In this document: positions 8,296-16,935 of the stretch, in pieces
Position numbering within the stretch: the stretch's first letter is position 1
Layout of the letters: each line of letters starts with the position of its first letter
Assembly (NCBI RefSeq): GCF_009618275.1
Contig: NZ_WIAD01000051.1
Location: forward strand, 1 to 43,046
Reading direction: 5' to 3'
Origin: Roseimaritima sediminicola
Lineage (GTDB): Bacteria; Planctomycetota; Planctomycetia; Pirellulales; Pirellulaceae
DNA length: 43,046 nt
Position numbers and translations under genes: made by a program
The notes under the pieces: model-generated
The model's database searches: none
Told to the model about the DNA's origin: nothing
What the model saw: the letters and a program-made list of their open reading frames with translations, nothing else

Positions 8296-8679
8296 ATGAC
8301 CATTCATCGGCTGGGAACACATATCGTCGAATGCGCACGCATCGCCAACATGATTCGGCAACACGGTGAATTGTTCTTGGAACGCGTCTACACGGCTGAC
8401 GAAATCGAATACTGCCACGGTCACGGCGCACCGCACTACCTGTACGCATCCCGCTGGGCGGCCAAGGAAGCCGTCCTAAAATGCTTGCTGACGCGGACCG
8501 CCGCCGGCATCCGCTGGACCGATATCGAGGTCGTGATCGACTGCGACGGAGAGCCTCGCGTCCTGCTGGCGGGCCAGGCCAAAATGGCGGCCGAGGCCAT
8601 CGGGATCGTAGACATTCTGCTGACGATGGCTCACTGCCGCACCTATGCCACCGCGACGGCCATCTCCCTGCTGGATTGA
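8296..8679 (+). CDS. acpS: Holo-[acyl-carrier-protein] synthase
   Basis: 127 residues, normal for AcpS, which transfers phosphopantetheine from CoA to the acyl carrier protein. The N-terminal motif RLGTHIVECARIANMI, the FLERVYTADEIEYC block and SRWAAKEAVLKCL (Lys/Glu of the WAAKEA motif) are all recognisable. Oddity: the N-terminal metal-binding Asp of the usual GTDIVE motif is His9 here (codon CAT), while Glu of KEA remains. Whether His can replace Asp as Mg ligand is unclear. It heads a short + strand group with the kinase-fold gene 60 bases downstream and is divergent from the oxidoreductase. Confidence 0.9.
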   Translation: MTIHRLGTHIVECARIANMIRQHGELFLERVYTADEIEYCHGHGAPHYLYASRWAAKEAVLKCLLTRTAAGIRWTDIEVVIDCDGEPRVLLAGQAKMAAEAIGIVDILLTMAHCRTYATATAISLLD

Positions 8680-8739
8680 ACCACTTGCTGGAATGAACCG
8701 CATGCCGCTCCCACGCCCCCCGATCAGAAAAACGCCAGC

Positions 8740-9366
8740 ATGATTCGCGTGATCAAACTGGGAGGCAGTCTGTTGTTGCGACGAAGTCTTCCCAGCGATT
8801 TTTCCTCCTGGTTGGCCGGCCAGGCCCCGGCGGAGGCAAACCTGTTGGTCGTCGGCGGCGGGGAGGCGATCGACAGTCTGCGGCGGTTGGATTCGGTTCA
8901 TGCTCTGGATCCAGTTGCCATGCATTGGCGGTGCGTTCGAATGCTGCGGTCCAGCTTTGAGGTGCTGGGCGAGTTGCTGCCGGAGTGGCAACGCATCGAA
9001 ACCGCGGCGAGTTTCCAGCGATCTTCGCGTGACCGGGCGTTCGCAGGTAACACGCTGGTGGCAATCGATTCTTTCTTCACACCGGCGTCGGAGGCGGCCG
9101 AGCCCGAAGGTGGGCTGGCGGCGGACTGGAGCACGACGTCCGACGCGATCGCCGCGGTGCTGGCCAGGCGAGTGGGAGCGGGCGAGCTGGTGCTGCTGAA
9201 GGCGTGCCGGATCGAGCCGGAGAAGACACTCGCCCAGCACGTTCGCGATGGCGTTGTGGATCCCCAGTTTCCGCGAGCAGCACGGACGATTCCCAGCGTC
9301 CGGATCACGATGTTGAAAGAACCCAAAGAACCCAAAGAATCAATTTCTTCCAATCTATCCCTTTAA
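8740..9366 (+). CDS. Amino-acid-kinase-fold protein (MfnE-like?)
   Basis: 208 residues. VIKLGGSLL at the N-terminus and LLVVGGGEAIDSLR (about 35-48) are the nucleotide-binding glycine loops of the amino acid kinase superfamily; LAADWSTTSDAIAAVLARR (about 126-144) resembles the small kinase of methanofuran/tetrahydromethanopterin-linked C1 gene clusters. Planctomycetes have such C1 genes, so that assignment is reasonable, but no other C1 gene is in the window. The last 16 residues (KEPKEPKESISSNLSL) come from a 9-base repeat AAAGAACCC and look like an added tail rather than fold. It begins 60 bases after acpS. Confidence 0.72.
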   Translation: MIRVIKLGGSLLLRRSLPSDFSSWLAGQAPAEANLLVVGGGEAIDSLRRLDSVHALDPVAMHWRCVRMLRSSFEVLGELLPEWQRIETAASFQRSSRDRAFAGNTLVAIDSFFTPASEAAEPEGGLAADWSTTSDAIAAVLARRVGAGELVLLKACRIEPEKTLAQHVRDGVVDPQFPRAARTIPSVRITMLKEPKEPKESISSNLSL

Positions 9367-9479
9367 TTGGCCTGCCCCCCACTTGATGCCGATACCTCAA
9401 AGGGCTTAGCCCTGCGAGGGGGCTTGCGCTCTCGCCATTCGGGCAGGATCGGAAGCGGACAGGTAAAGGGACGCGGAGC

Positions 9480-11771
9480 ATGGACGGACATCGGGACAAT
9501 CGCCAGCAGCAACAGCGTTTTCTTCGAGGTCTAGAAGAGCATCTTTGTACCGCCCTCACATGGTTGTTCCTCGTGGGCCTGTTCATGCTCGGCCGCGTGC
9601 TCTGGATCCTCATGCTGCGAGGCTATCTGACCGGCGATGCACCGGTATCCGACATCCCACTAGCCCTGCTGCAAGGATTCCGCGTCGACGCCGTCGTCGC
9701 AACCTATTTATTGCTACCGACCATCGTCGTCGTGTTCGTGGGCTTTCCATTCGCCTGGAGCCATCGAGTGGCCGCGGTGCTTCGAGCTGTGCCGGTCGCA
9801 TTTGTTTGCCTTACTTTTCCGTTGCTTGCCGTCGGCAGCGTTCGCTACTTCGAGACCTTCGGAGACACTTTTAACATTCGCGTCTTCGATGTCCTTGCGG
9901 GAAACGTTCACCACGTGTTCGACATCGCCGTGAAACAGTACCAACTGGCGACGTACTTGCCGCTTTCGCTGGTCGTTTCGGGGATGCTCTGGAGCCTATA
10001 TCGGCGGGCGACGAGGTCGCGGCCGGCGCTACCAGGATGGGTACGCGCCCGGCGTTGGAACCGCACGGCTCAGATCGGCCTTGGAACCTGCCTCGCCCTG
10101 CTTACGGCAATGTCCTTGCGAGGATCGATCGGGCTGAGGCCGCTGATGCATCGCGACTCGTGTGTGACCTCGCAATGGGTGCTGAACCAAGGCGTGCTGA
10201 ATCCGTATTTCGCGATCAAATGTGCGTGGAAGCAGCATCGCCGGGCGGTCCGATTCGAAGTCGGTCAAGACTACCTTCAGCGTATCGATCTGCCGACCGC
10301 TAGCCGTCTCGTCTCGCAGTACACGGCGACCTCCCAGCCTGACTGGTCGCCGGGAACCGACTGGTCGCCGGGAACCGCACCGGAAACCGGCGGTGATTCG
10401 TCGCAAACCTTTATCACCGCGCAAGCGCCGATCCCCCAGCGCCCCGTACCGCTTGCGGGGCGGTCCGCACCGCTTGCCGGACGCGACCAACATCCCATCA
10501 ATTTCCGGCACCCAGTCGTGGCAAGACAGGCCGCCGGGCCCAAAAATGGGCCTCCCAGTCATGTATTTATTCTCTTCATCGAAAGCTACGATGCCTGGCC
10601 GTTCTTGGACGAGTACCGACCGCTGCACCTGGTCGAAGAAGGTCGGCGTCTTGCTCGGCACGGGTTGCATCTAGCGAGTTTTCTTCCAGGGTCCGACAAT
10701 TCGGTCGATTCTTTCATGGTGGCGGTGCAGGGGCTGCACGACACCCATAAATACAAGCAGCAAAAACTACCCACCTCGTTCCCGACCACCTTCCAGCGTT
10801 TGGGATACCGAACGCGGAGCATCAACGCCTTTGGCATTCACGCCGATACCGGCAAGCAGATGATTGAGCAACAGGGCTTCGAGGAAGCGTATTTTTGTCA
10901 CGACATCCAGCCCGGTGGCGAGACGAATCACAATACGGTCCACGACCGTACCCTGTATCGATTCGTGGAAAGCCTGGCGTTCGACCGGCCGACTCTGAAC
11001 GTCATCTACCCGCAGTCCTACCACGCGCCGTTCGACCTGGACCTAGCCGCCGAGGGTTGTATCCTGCCGCCCTATCCGGCTGAACTCCGCTCGCCCAACA
11101 ATCATGACGAGCGACAACGGCGTCTCGCCTACGGACACCTCAAGTACAGCGACCGCTGCATGGGCGAGTTTGTGGCGAAAATGATTCGGCGATTCCCGCG
11201 GGCATTGTTCGTAATCACAGGAGATCACTTCTGCCGCAATCCGATTTCCAAGGACATGGGGATCTACGAGCAGTACGCCGTACCGCTGATCCTATACGGG
11301 CCGCAGATTCTGCAGGGTCATCGCTTTCCCGAGCGCGCTGCGGGCAGTCACCTCGATCTCGTCGCTACGGTCACCGAACTGACCGCGCCGGCTGGGTTTC
11401 GCTACCATGCGCTCGGTCACAATTTGCTGAAACCGCGGCAGCATTCGGTTGCTGTCGGGACCGACCACGTCATCCTCGGCCGTTCGATCTTTTGTCTCAA
11501 AGGCAGTGGGCGGCGGGAGAATTTGCCGTGGAACGCTTCGCCCCCCGGTTCCAGCCCATCGTCGGTCATCACGCTTGGCCAAGCCAGGCGGGTCCACGAT
11601 GCATTTCATGGCTTGAGCTATGCATTGGCCAAAGACGCGCTTACCAACGGCGTGCCGGCAACCGCCGAAGCGCCGACGACGGACGCGATGCCTTCGCCAA
11701 TCGAAGGGGGCCCCTGGTCCATGGACCGATTCGCCACAGAGACCGGGTCGCCGGCGACCACACGGCGGTAA
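9480..11771 (+). CDS. LtaS-like membrane sulfatase/phosphotransferase
   Basis: 763 residues. About five membrane helices lie within residues 25-180, then a linker and an extracytoplasmic sulfatase-fold domain from about 360. Active-site equivalents of lipoteichoic acid synthase are visible: Glu368 in LFIESYD, Ser408 in PGSDNSVDSF where LtaS has its Thr nucleophile, His in QSYHAPF, and Asp582-His583 in TGDHF. It probably transfers a phosphoglycerol- or phosphoethanolamine-type group on the outer face of the inner membrane; planctomycetes are not known to make lipoteichoic acid. Residues about 285-350 are low complexity with internal duplications (DWSPGTDWSPGT, PLAGRSAPLAGR). GGAG precedes ATG 9480 with good spacing. 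Confidence 0.8.
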   Translation: MDGHRDNRQQQQRFLRGLEEHLCTALTWLFLVGLFMLGRVLWILMLRGYLTGDAPVSDIPLALLQGFRVDAVVATYLLLPTIVVVFVGFPFAWSHRVAAVLRAVPVAFVCLTFPLLAVGSVRYFETFGDTFNIRVFDVLAGNVHHVFDIAVKQYQLATYLPLSLVVSGMLWSLYRRATRSRPALPGWVRARRWNRTAQIGLGTCLALLTAMSLRGSIGLRPLMHRDSCVTSQWVLNQGVLNPYFAIKCAWKQHRRAVRFEVGQDYLQRIDLPTASRLVSQYTATSQPDWSPGTDWSPGTAPETGGDSSQTFITAQAPIPQRPVPLAGRSAPLAGRDQHPINFRHPVVARQAAGPKNGPPSHVFILFIESYDAWPFLDEYRPLHLVEEGRRLARHGLHLASFLPGSDNSVDSFMVAVQGLHDTHKYKQQKLPTSFPTTFQRLGYRTRSINAFGIHADTGKQMIEQQGFEEAYFCHDIQPGGETNHNTVHDRTLYRFVESLAFDRPTLNVIYPQSYHAPFDLDLAAEGCILPPYPAELRSPNNHDERQRRLAYGHLKYSDRCMGEFVAKMIRRFPRALFVITGDHFCRNPISKDMGIYEQYAVPLILYGPQILQGHRFPERAAGSHLDLVATVTELTAPAGFRYHALGHNLLKPRQHSVAVGTDHVILGRSIFCLKGSGRRENLPWNASPPGSSPSSVITLGQARRVHDAFHGLSYALAKDALTNGVPATAEAPTTDAMPSPIEGGPWSMDRFATETGSPATTRR

Positions 11772-12013
11772 CAGCTCATCAGGTGCGGGCATCGGGCCGT
11801 GGCCGAACGCTGCAGCGTGGCCGCCGCCCCCCTCCTGCGTCCCCGCGGCGGCTACCACCCCGGGCTCCAGTCCGAGTACACTGGTTGCGTGCATTACGAG
11901 GACGAAGGGCGTTCGATTAACATAACGGCCCTGCGCAGCTCGAGACCGCGAGTGTTGCCGCGGTGACGCATCCTACCTACGTACGACGTAAAACCTTCCT
12001 GTGGAGTGACGCA

Positions 12014-12949
12014 ATGACCTCTCGCCGTTCGTTTCTAAAAGCCGCGACCGCCGCGTCTGTCGCCGCCGGCCTAGCTCCTCGCTGGAGCTTCGCCGAGGAC
12101 AAGCAACCCAGCCTGACCGCTCGCAGCGTTCAAGCCGCCAGCGACAAATGGCTGCTGAAGACGCTGAAGATCGGCATGGTCGGCGTGCCGGGATCGTTGA
12201 CCGACAAGTTCAAAGCCGCCAAACAAGCCGGATTCGATGGGATCGAATTGAGTGCTCCCGGTATCGACCTGGATGCCGCGCGGCGCGCGATCGACGAAGC
12301 CCAGCTGCCGGTCGACGGCACGGTCAACGGCACCCACTGGCAGATTCATCACACGGACCCCGATCCCAAGGTTCGCCAGCGAGCGCTCGAGAGCCTCAAG
12401 AACGGCATTCGTGAAACGGCGGCTCTGGGCGGCGATACGATCCTGTTGGTTCCCGGCGTCGGCGGCGACGGACCGGCCGACGAGATCTTCGATCGTGCGG
12501 TCAAAAACATTCGCGAAGCGCTCGAGGACGCGGACAAATACAACGTTAAAATCGCGATCGAGAACGTCTGGAACCAGATGCTGTACGATCACGACGGCGA
12601 CGCCACACAGACGGCCGACCAGTACGTCCGCTTTGTCGATGCCTTTGATTCGCCGCTGGTCGGCATGCAGTTCGACATCGGCAACCACTGGAAGTACGGC
12701 GACATGGCGGCTTGGATCCGTCAGCTGGACCACCGCATCATCAAACTGGATGCCAAGGGATTTTCTCGCGAGCAGAATAAATTCACCAAGATCGGCGAAG
12801 GTGACCTGGATTGGGTTTCGGTCCGCCAGGCGCTCAAGGATATCCAGTTCACCGGCTGGGTGGCTGCCGAGGTCGGCGGTGGCAATATGCAGCGGTTGAA
12901 GGAAATCAGTCAGAACCTTGACGACCACTTGGTCAACGAACCGGCGTAA
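12014..12949 (+). CDS. Secreted sugar phosphate isomerase/epimerase-like TIM barrel
   Basis: 311 residues. TSRRSFLKAATAASVAAGLAP is a Tat signal; the rest is an AP-endonuclease-2/xylose-isomerase-like barrel. Metal-site type residues appear in AIENVWN (Glu), FDIGNHWKYGD (Asp, His) and AAEVGGGN (Glu), as in the family. Members isomerise or epimerise sugars, but substrates are rarely known. ATG 12014 has GTGGAG seven bases before it and begins the signal exactly; the frame is open to 11963. The M42-like peptidase gene starts 14 bases after its stop, so they are probably co-transcribed. Confidence 0.86.
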   Translation: MTSRRSFLKAATAASVAAGLAPRWSFAEDKQPSLTARSVQAASDKWLLKTLKIGMVGVPGSLTDKFKAAKQAGFDGIELSAPGIDLDAARRAIDEAQLPVDGTVNGTHWQIHHTDPDPKVRQRALESLKNGIRETAALGGDTILLVPGVGGDGPADEIFDRAVKNIREALEDADKYNVKIAIENVWNQMLYDHDGDATQTADQYVRFVDAFDSPLVGMQFDIGNHWKYGDMAAWIRQLDHRIIKLDAKGFSREQNKFTKIGEGDLDWVSVRQALKDIQFTGWVAAEVGGGNMQRLKEISQNLDDHLVNEPA

Positions 12950-12963
12950 GGTCCCTGGGTTCT

Positions 12964-14007
12964 TTGGACGACTTCCTGCACCTGTTGCGGTCCCTGATTC
13001 GCGAACCCTCGGTCGTCGGCATCGAAGACAGCTTCTTCCGCGTGCTGCGGCGGGAGCTGGAGGAATTCGACGTCTCGATCCGTCGCTACCATGGTCTGTT
13101 GGTGGTCCAGGGTTCCGATCCCGCCAGTTTGTACCTATCGGCACACGTCGACCGACATGGGCTGCTGTGCACCGGCCCCAACGAGTTTCAGTATGCGGCG
13201 TTCATCGCCGCAAACCGAGGTGAATTGACGGGCGATTCGATCTCCGAACAGTTCATGGAGACGGTCGCCGGCCGGTTTCGTGACCAACGCGTCCAGGCCC
13301 ACGTGCCGTTCGTGGGGTCCTACCTCGGCCAGGGACTGATCAAAGAATCCTACGTCTGTCCCCGGCGGCGGAACCTGATTTTTGAGATCGACGGTTTGGA
13401 GTTCCTCCAGCCCGGCATCCCGGTGTCCTTTGTCGATCGCTTGCAAGTCGATTCGACATATCTTTCGGCCCAGCTGGACAACGTGGTTTCGGTGGCCATG
13501 CTGATCGAATTGATCCGTCGCGGCTTTCGCGGCACGGCCTTGTTCACCGCCGGTGAAGAATGCGGCCGCAGTTGGCGGTACGTCGTGGAATGGTTCCAGC
13601 GTCAGGACCTACGAACCGACCGCTTGGTGGTCCTGGACACCAGTCCGTTTCCCACGCTGGAGGACTTATCCAATCAAGCGGTGGTGCTGCGCAGCAAGGA
13701 TGCGACCGCGTCATTCGACGCCGCGATGACCCAGCGGCTCCGTCAGCTCTGCGACCGGCTCGGCATCCCCTACTGCTTCAAAGATCAGTACGTTGAAACG
13801 CTGAATCGCACTCGCGAGAAACCGTCGTCGCTGGGCCGCACCGAACTGGGCCGCGTGATCGCCGCGACCGACGGCCAGCTGCAGGGCACCACGCTGCAGT
13901 TGCCCACGTCCGCCTACCACACGGCCAGGGAGACGGCCGAAGTGGCCAGCGTGCGAGCGATGCTACGGCTGCTGGGCGAGTTATGCGAACTGCCAGTGGC
14001 ATCGTAG
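12964..14007 (+). CDS. M42/M20-like zinc aminopeptidase
   Basis: 347 residues from TTG 12964. Di-zinc peptidase residues are in the right order: SAHVDRHG (His61, Asp63), AQLDN (Asp172, bridging), TAGEECG (Glu198 catalytic and Glu199), VLDTSPF (Asp225) and SAYHTARE (His319). This fits the M42 glutamyl/deblocking aminopeptidase group in the cytoplasm. No ATG exists near the expected N-terminus, so TTG is accepted; the ribosome site is weak (AAGG). The TTG lies in GGGTTCTTTGG, a copy of the 9-base repeat also found in the kinase gene tail. The stop codon TAG is part of the GTAG that leads a family J hairpin. Confidence 0.82.
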   Translation: MDDFLHLLRSLIREPSVVGIEDSFFRVLRRELEEFDVSIRRYHGLLVVQGSDPASLYLSAHVDRHGLLCTGPNEFQYAAFIAANRGELTGDSISEQFMETVAGRFRDQRVQAHVPFVGSYLGQGLIKESYVCPRRRNLIFEIDGLEFLQPGIPVSFVDRLQVDSTYLSAQLDNVVSVAMLIELIRRGFRGTALFTAGEECGRSWRYVVEWFQRQDLRTDRLVVLDTSPFPTLEDLSNQAVVLRSKDATASFDAAMTQRLRQLCDRLGIPYCFKDQYVETLNRTREKPSSLGRTELGRVIAATDGQLQGTTLQLPTSAYHTARETAEVASVRAMLRLLGELCELPVAS

Positions 14008-14124
14008 CCGCAGTCGCCAGACTTTGGAGGGTCTGTGTGGCGGGCCGGCCAACAATTGCTTCGTCCAAACTCTGGCGAGTTCAGCTACCTGTTTGTCCGA
14101 ACTCTGGCGAGTTCAGCTGCCTAC
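14004..14124. repeat. Family J REP-like hairpins, three copies
   Basis: Copy 1 (14004-14027, plus) is GTAG-CCGC-AGTC-GCCA-GACT. Copies 2 (14065-14088) and 3 (14097-14124) are in the opposite direction with stem AACTC / GAGTT around TGGC on the plus strand. GTAG leads each on its own strand. They fill the 113-bp gap between two convergent genes, and their GTAG/CTAC ends provide the TAG stops of both neighbours (14005-14007 and 14121-14123). Confidence 0.78.
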
Positions 14125-15074
14125 GGTGCGGGCAACACGGCACGCATCTTTTCCAGGCCCGTCTTGGCGACCTCCAACGCGTCCTGCTGCCAGTACTGGG
14201 GGTTGAACAGTTCCAGCGAGAACACGCCCGCGAAACCGTGCTGGATGAGCTGCGTGATGGATTCCCGCAGCGGACAGACGCCGTCGCCGGGATACACGCG
14301 ATCCTTGTCGCTGATCGTTTCTCGCGGTGGGTCGGCCGGATAATCGTTGATGTGAAAGACGTGCATTCGCGACGCTTCGATCATCAGCAACCCGGCAAAG
14401 TCGCTGCCGCCTTTGTAGATGTGATAGAAATCCGGCAGCACGCAGGCATCGCGGTGGCCGGCTTCGACCGCCACGTAGGCCAATTCTCCCAGTCGGCTGA
14501 GCGTCGGCGAGAACCCCCACAGTTCCAGCTGCGGCACCACGCCTTCGGCCGCCCCCACTTCCAGCAGCGCCCGGTAGCGCCGCGCGATCGTGGGCAGATC
14601 GGGCCGGTCGTCGTTCGGGCCGTGAGCGCCGACGGGCGGAGCCGCGATTCGCTTGCCTCCGATTTCGGCCAGCAGCCCCATATCGCGCCGCGCCGTTTCT
14701 AATCCCGCGGCCCGTTGCTCGGGATCGTCGACAATCCAACGGGCAAACCCGATCGCGCTCTCGACCGTCAGACCGCTGTCCTCCAGCTGTTTTCGCAGGT
14801 CGCTGGTTTGGCCTCCGTCTTCGACGTACTTCTGCAGGTCGCCCAGCCACGGTTCGATCGCATCGTAGCCGGCTTGGGCCGCGATCCGGATCTGTTCGGG
14901 GACCGTCAACTTCTGTCCCCGCAGCGTACTGGTATTGAGACACAAGCGGAGGGGCGGGACGGCCAGCGACTGCGTCGACGCGCTCCTGTCGGGCGAGGGG
15001 TCTGCGGCAGACGACAGGGCGGTTCCAGCGACGCCCGCGGCGACGGCGGCGGCCAAGAGATCACGGCGTTTCAT
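14121..15074 (-). CDS. Secreted sugar phosphate isomerase/epimerase-like TIM barrel
   Basis: 317 residues. KRRDLLAAAVAAGVAGTALSSAA is a signal peptide with Tat-like charges, followed by LRLCLNTSTLRGQKLTVPEQIRIAAQAGYDAIEPW, the start of a xylose-isomerase-like barrel. QLELWGFSPTL, LPDFYHIYKGGSD, HVFHINDYPAD and FSLELFNPQYW hold the likely metal ligands (Glu, Asp, His, Glu), as in hydroxypyruvate-isomerase-like proteins. ATG 15074 is used; the frame stays open to 15662 but that extension is the antisense of the zinc peptidase gene and is Pro/Asn/Tyr repeat sequence. Substrate unknown; it is a second such protein within 2 kb. Confidence 0.84.
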   Translation of the reverse strand: MKRRDLLAAAVAAGVAGTALSSAADPSPDRSASTQSLAVPPLRLCLNTSTLRGQKLTVPEQIRIAAQAGYDAIEPWLGDLQKYVEDGGQTSDLRKQLEDSGLTVESAIGFARWIVDDPEQRAAGLETARRDMGLLAEIGGKRIAAPPVGAHGPNDDRPDLPTIARRYRALLEVGAAEGVVPQLELWGFSPTLSRLGELAYVAVEAGHRDACVLPDFYHIYKGGSDFAGLLMIEASRMHVFHINDYPADPPRETISDKDRVYPGDGVCPLRESITQLIQHGFAGVFSLELFNPQYWQQDALEVAKTGLEKMRAVLPAP

Positions 15075-15111
15075 AAGCGTTGGGTCGAACAAAGGGATTT
15101 CAGATCCGGTT

Positions 15112-15182
15112 GGGGGGGCGGCGGGTTCGGAGGGTTGGTACGAAGGGTACGGCGGGTACGGCGGGTTCGGAGGGTTCGAAAA
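15112..15182. repeat. 9-base minisatellite GGGTWCGGM
   Basis: About six consecutive 9-base units of the type GGGTACGGC or GGGTTCGGA, one longer by four bases. It sits in the divergent gap (15075-15335) between the isomerase-like gene and the zinc peptidase gene. It is translatable in all frames as Gly-, Arg- or Pro-rich repeats but I see no gene there. Confidence 0.7.
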
Positions 15183-15335
15183 TTCGCAGGCGAAGGGACG
15201 GCAAAGCCAGGAATCGCCTCCGAGTATATTCGCGTTTGCCCGGTTCGGCACGCCAATTGCCTTATTGCAACCGCGGTGCCTCTTGACTGTCAGGAAGGCA
15301 GCCCTGTTCTTGCCGGATGCATTTTCGACGCGATT

Positions 15336-16013
15336 ATGTTCTTTTTCGACATTCAGTATCTTCTGTTCATCGGGCCATTCTTTCTGCTGGGCTTGTACGC
15401 CCAGTGGAAGGTCAAGTCGACGTTTGCCAAGATGGCCGAGGTGCCGGCCAAAATGTCCGGTGCCCAGGCCGCCCGTGTGATGTTGGATTCGGCCGGCTTG
15501 CACTCGGTGCAGATCGAACCGGTCAGCGGCCACCTGTCGGACCATTATGATCCGCGTGGCAAAGTGCTGCGGCTGAGTCCCGAAGTCTACAACGGTCGTT
15601 CGATGTCGGCCGTGGGGGTCGCTTGCCACGAAGCCGGCCATGCCATGCAGGACGCCCAGCAATACGTTCCCCTGGTGATTCGCAACGCCGCGGTCCCGAC
15701 CGCCAATATCGGCTCCAACCTGGGGATCTGGATGTTCTTTGGCGGGATGCTGTTGGGCCAGCCGTGGTTGGTCTACCTGGGCATCCTGGCGTTTGCCGCC
15801 GTGGTGTTCTTTCAGTTAATCAATCTGCCGGTGGAGTTTAACGCCAGCACGCGAGCCAAACGCCAGTTGGTGGCCCAGGGAATCATTTCCGACTACGAGT
15901 CGCAGTATGTCGCCCAGGTGCTGAACGCCGCGGCGCTGACCTATGTGGCCGCCACGCTGCAAGCTGTTGCGACCCTGGTTTACCTGATTTTCCGCGCCTC
16001 CGAACGCCGCTAG
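15336..16013 (+). CDS. Membrane zinc metallopeptidase, YugP family
   Basis: 225 residues. N-terminal helix (about 5-24), then the soluble block with HEAGH at 98-102 (two His zinc ligands and catalytic Glu), followed by VRNAAVPTANIGSN, two central helices (about 128-165), LPVEFNASTRAK with the downstream Glu ligand, and a C-terminal helix. This is the conserved layout of PF04298/YugP proteins, predicted integral membrane proteases of unknown substrate. ATG 15336 starts right before the first helix; no clear ribosome site is seen. Confidence 0.88.
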   Translation: MFFFDIQYLLFIGPFFLLGLYAQWKVKSTFAKMAEVPAKMSGAQAARVMLDSAGLHSVQIEPVSGHLSDHYDPRGKVLRLSPEVYNGRSMSAVGVACHEAGHAMQDAQQYVPLVIRNAAVPTANIGSNLGIWMFFGGMLLGQPWLVYLGILAFAAVVFFQLINLPVEFNASTRAKRQLVAQGIISDYESQYVAQVLNAAALTYVAATLQAVATLVYLIFRASERR

Positions 16014-16095
16014 GCTGCGTCTGGTTTTTCGCTTCCGGTCCGGCGGTTATCTTGACGCGTTTGCACTCGAAACAGGTAGCCGGTCCGGACGATAG

Positions 16096-16935
16096 ATGGT
16101 CGAAAACATCCCGCTGAAATCCCATGTCGCCCATGGAATGACGATCGAAGGATACTCGCGGGCGGCGGTCCAGAGTTGTTGGCGAATCCCGGAACTGAAA
16201 CTGGGCTTCGACCTGGGGGTCCAGCCCTGGGACTTCATGGGTACCGCCACATGGTTCGTCTCCCACACCCACCTCGATCACATCGCCGCGCTGCCGGTCT
16301 ACGTTTCCCGGCGGCGGATGATGAAGATGGATCCGCCGACGATCTACATGCCAGCGGCGAACGTGGACGGTTGCCTGCAGATGCTGCGCACCTTCGGCCG
16401 CCTGGATCGCGGGTCGATGCCCTGCGAGATCATCGGCGTCCGCGACGGTGACGAGATCGAATTGAGCCGCGAGCTGGTCGTCCAAGTGGTCCGTACCTAT
16501 CACACCGTACCGTCGGTCGGTTACGTGGTGCTCGAACGCCGCAAAAAACTGAAACCGGAATACCGCGATCTGGAGGGTCCACAGATCCGCGACCTGCGCT
16601 TGCAGGGCGTGGAAGTTTCGGCGGAAACACGGATTCCCATCCTGGGTTACACCGGCGATACCTCGCCGCCGGGTTTGGACAAGAATCCGATCTTCTATCA
16701 GGTCCGTACGTTGATCACCGAGATGACGTTCCTGGCCCCGGATCATCGCAAGGAGAAGATCCACAAGCACGGCCACATGCACCTGGATGATTTCGTCAAC
16801 CGACGCGACCGCTTTGAGAACGAATTGATCATCGCGGCTCACCTCAGCACGCGATACACCCAGCGGCAAGCCGAACATTACCTTCGGCAATCCTGTGCGG
16901 ACATGCTCGACGGTCGCTTGATGCTGTGGCTTTGA
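16096..16935 (+). CDS. Metallo-beta-lactamase-fold hydrolase, RNase Z-like
   Basis: 279 residues. The zinc motif HTHLDH is at 57-62; VVRTYHTVPSVGYVVLER, LGYTGDTSP, ITEMTFL and AHLSTRYTQRQ supply the other expected His/Asp ligands and the RNase Z-like C-terminus. It is shorter than tRNase Z (about 310) and lacks a clear exosite arm, so it may be a broader ribonuclease or another metal-dependent hydrolase. The stop TGA shares a base with the ATG of hemW (TGATG), so the two are coupled. Confidence 0.8.
   Translation: MVENIPLKSHVAHGMTIEGYSRAAVQSCWRIPELKLGFDLGVQPWDFMGTATWFVSHTHLDHIAALPVYVSRRRMMKMDPPTIYMPAANVDGCLQMLRTFGRLDRGSMPCEIIGVRDGDEIELSRELVVQVVRTYHTVPSVGYVVLERRKKLKPEYRDLEGPQIRDLRLQGVEVSAETRIPILGYTGDTSPPGLDKNPIFYQVRTLITEMTFLAPDHRKEKIHKHGHMHLDDFVNRRDRFENELIIAAHLSTRYTQRQAEHYLRQSCADMLDGRLMLWL

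Noticed and set aside
15075-15662. N-terminal extension of the isomerase-like gene to 15662
   Set aside because: The extension is antisense to the YugP-like zinc peptidase and includes the translated 9-base minisatellite; a signal peptide begins at 15074.
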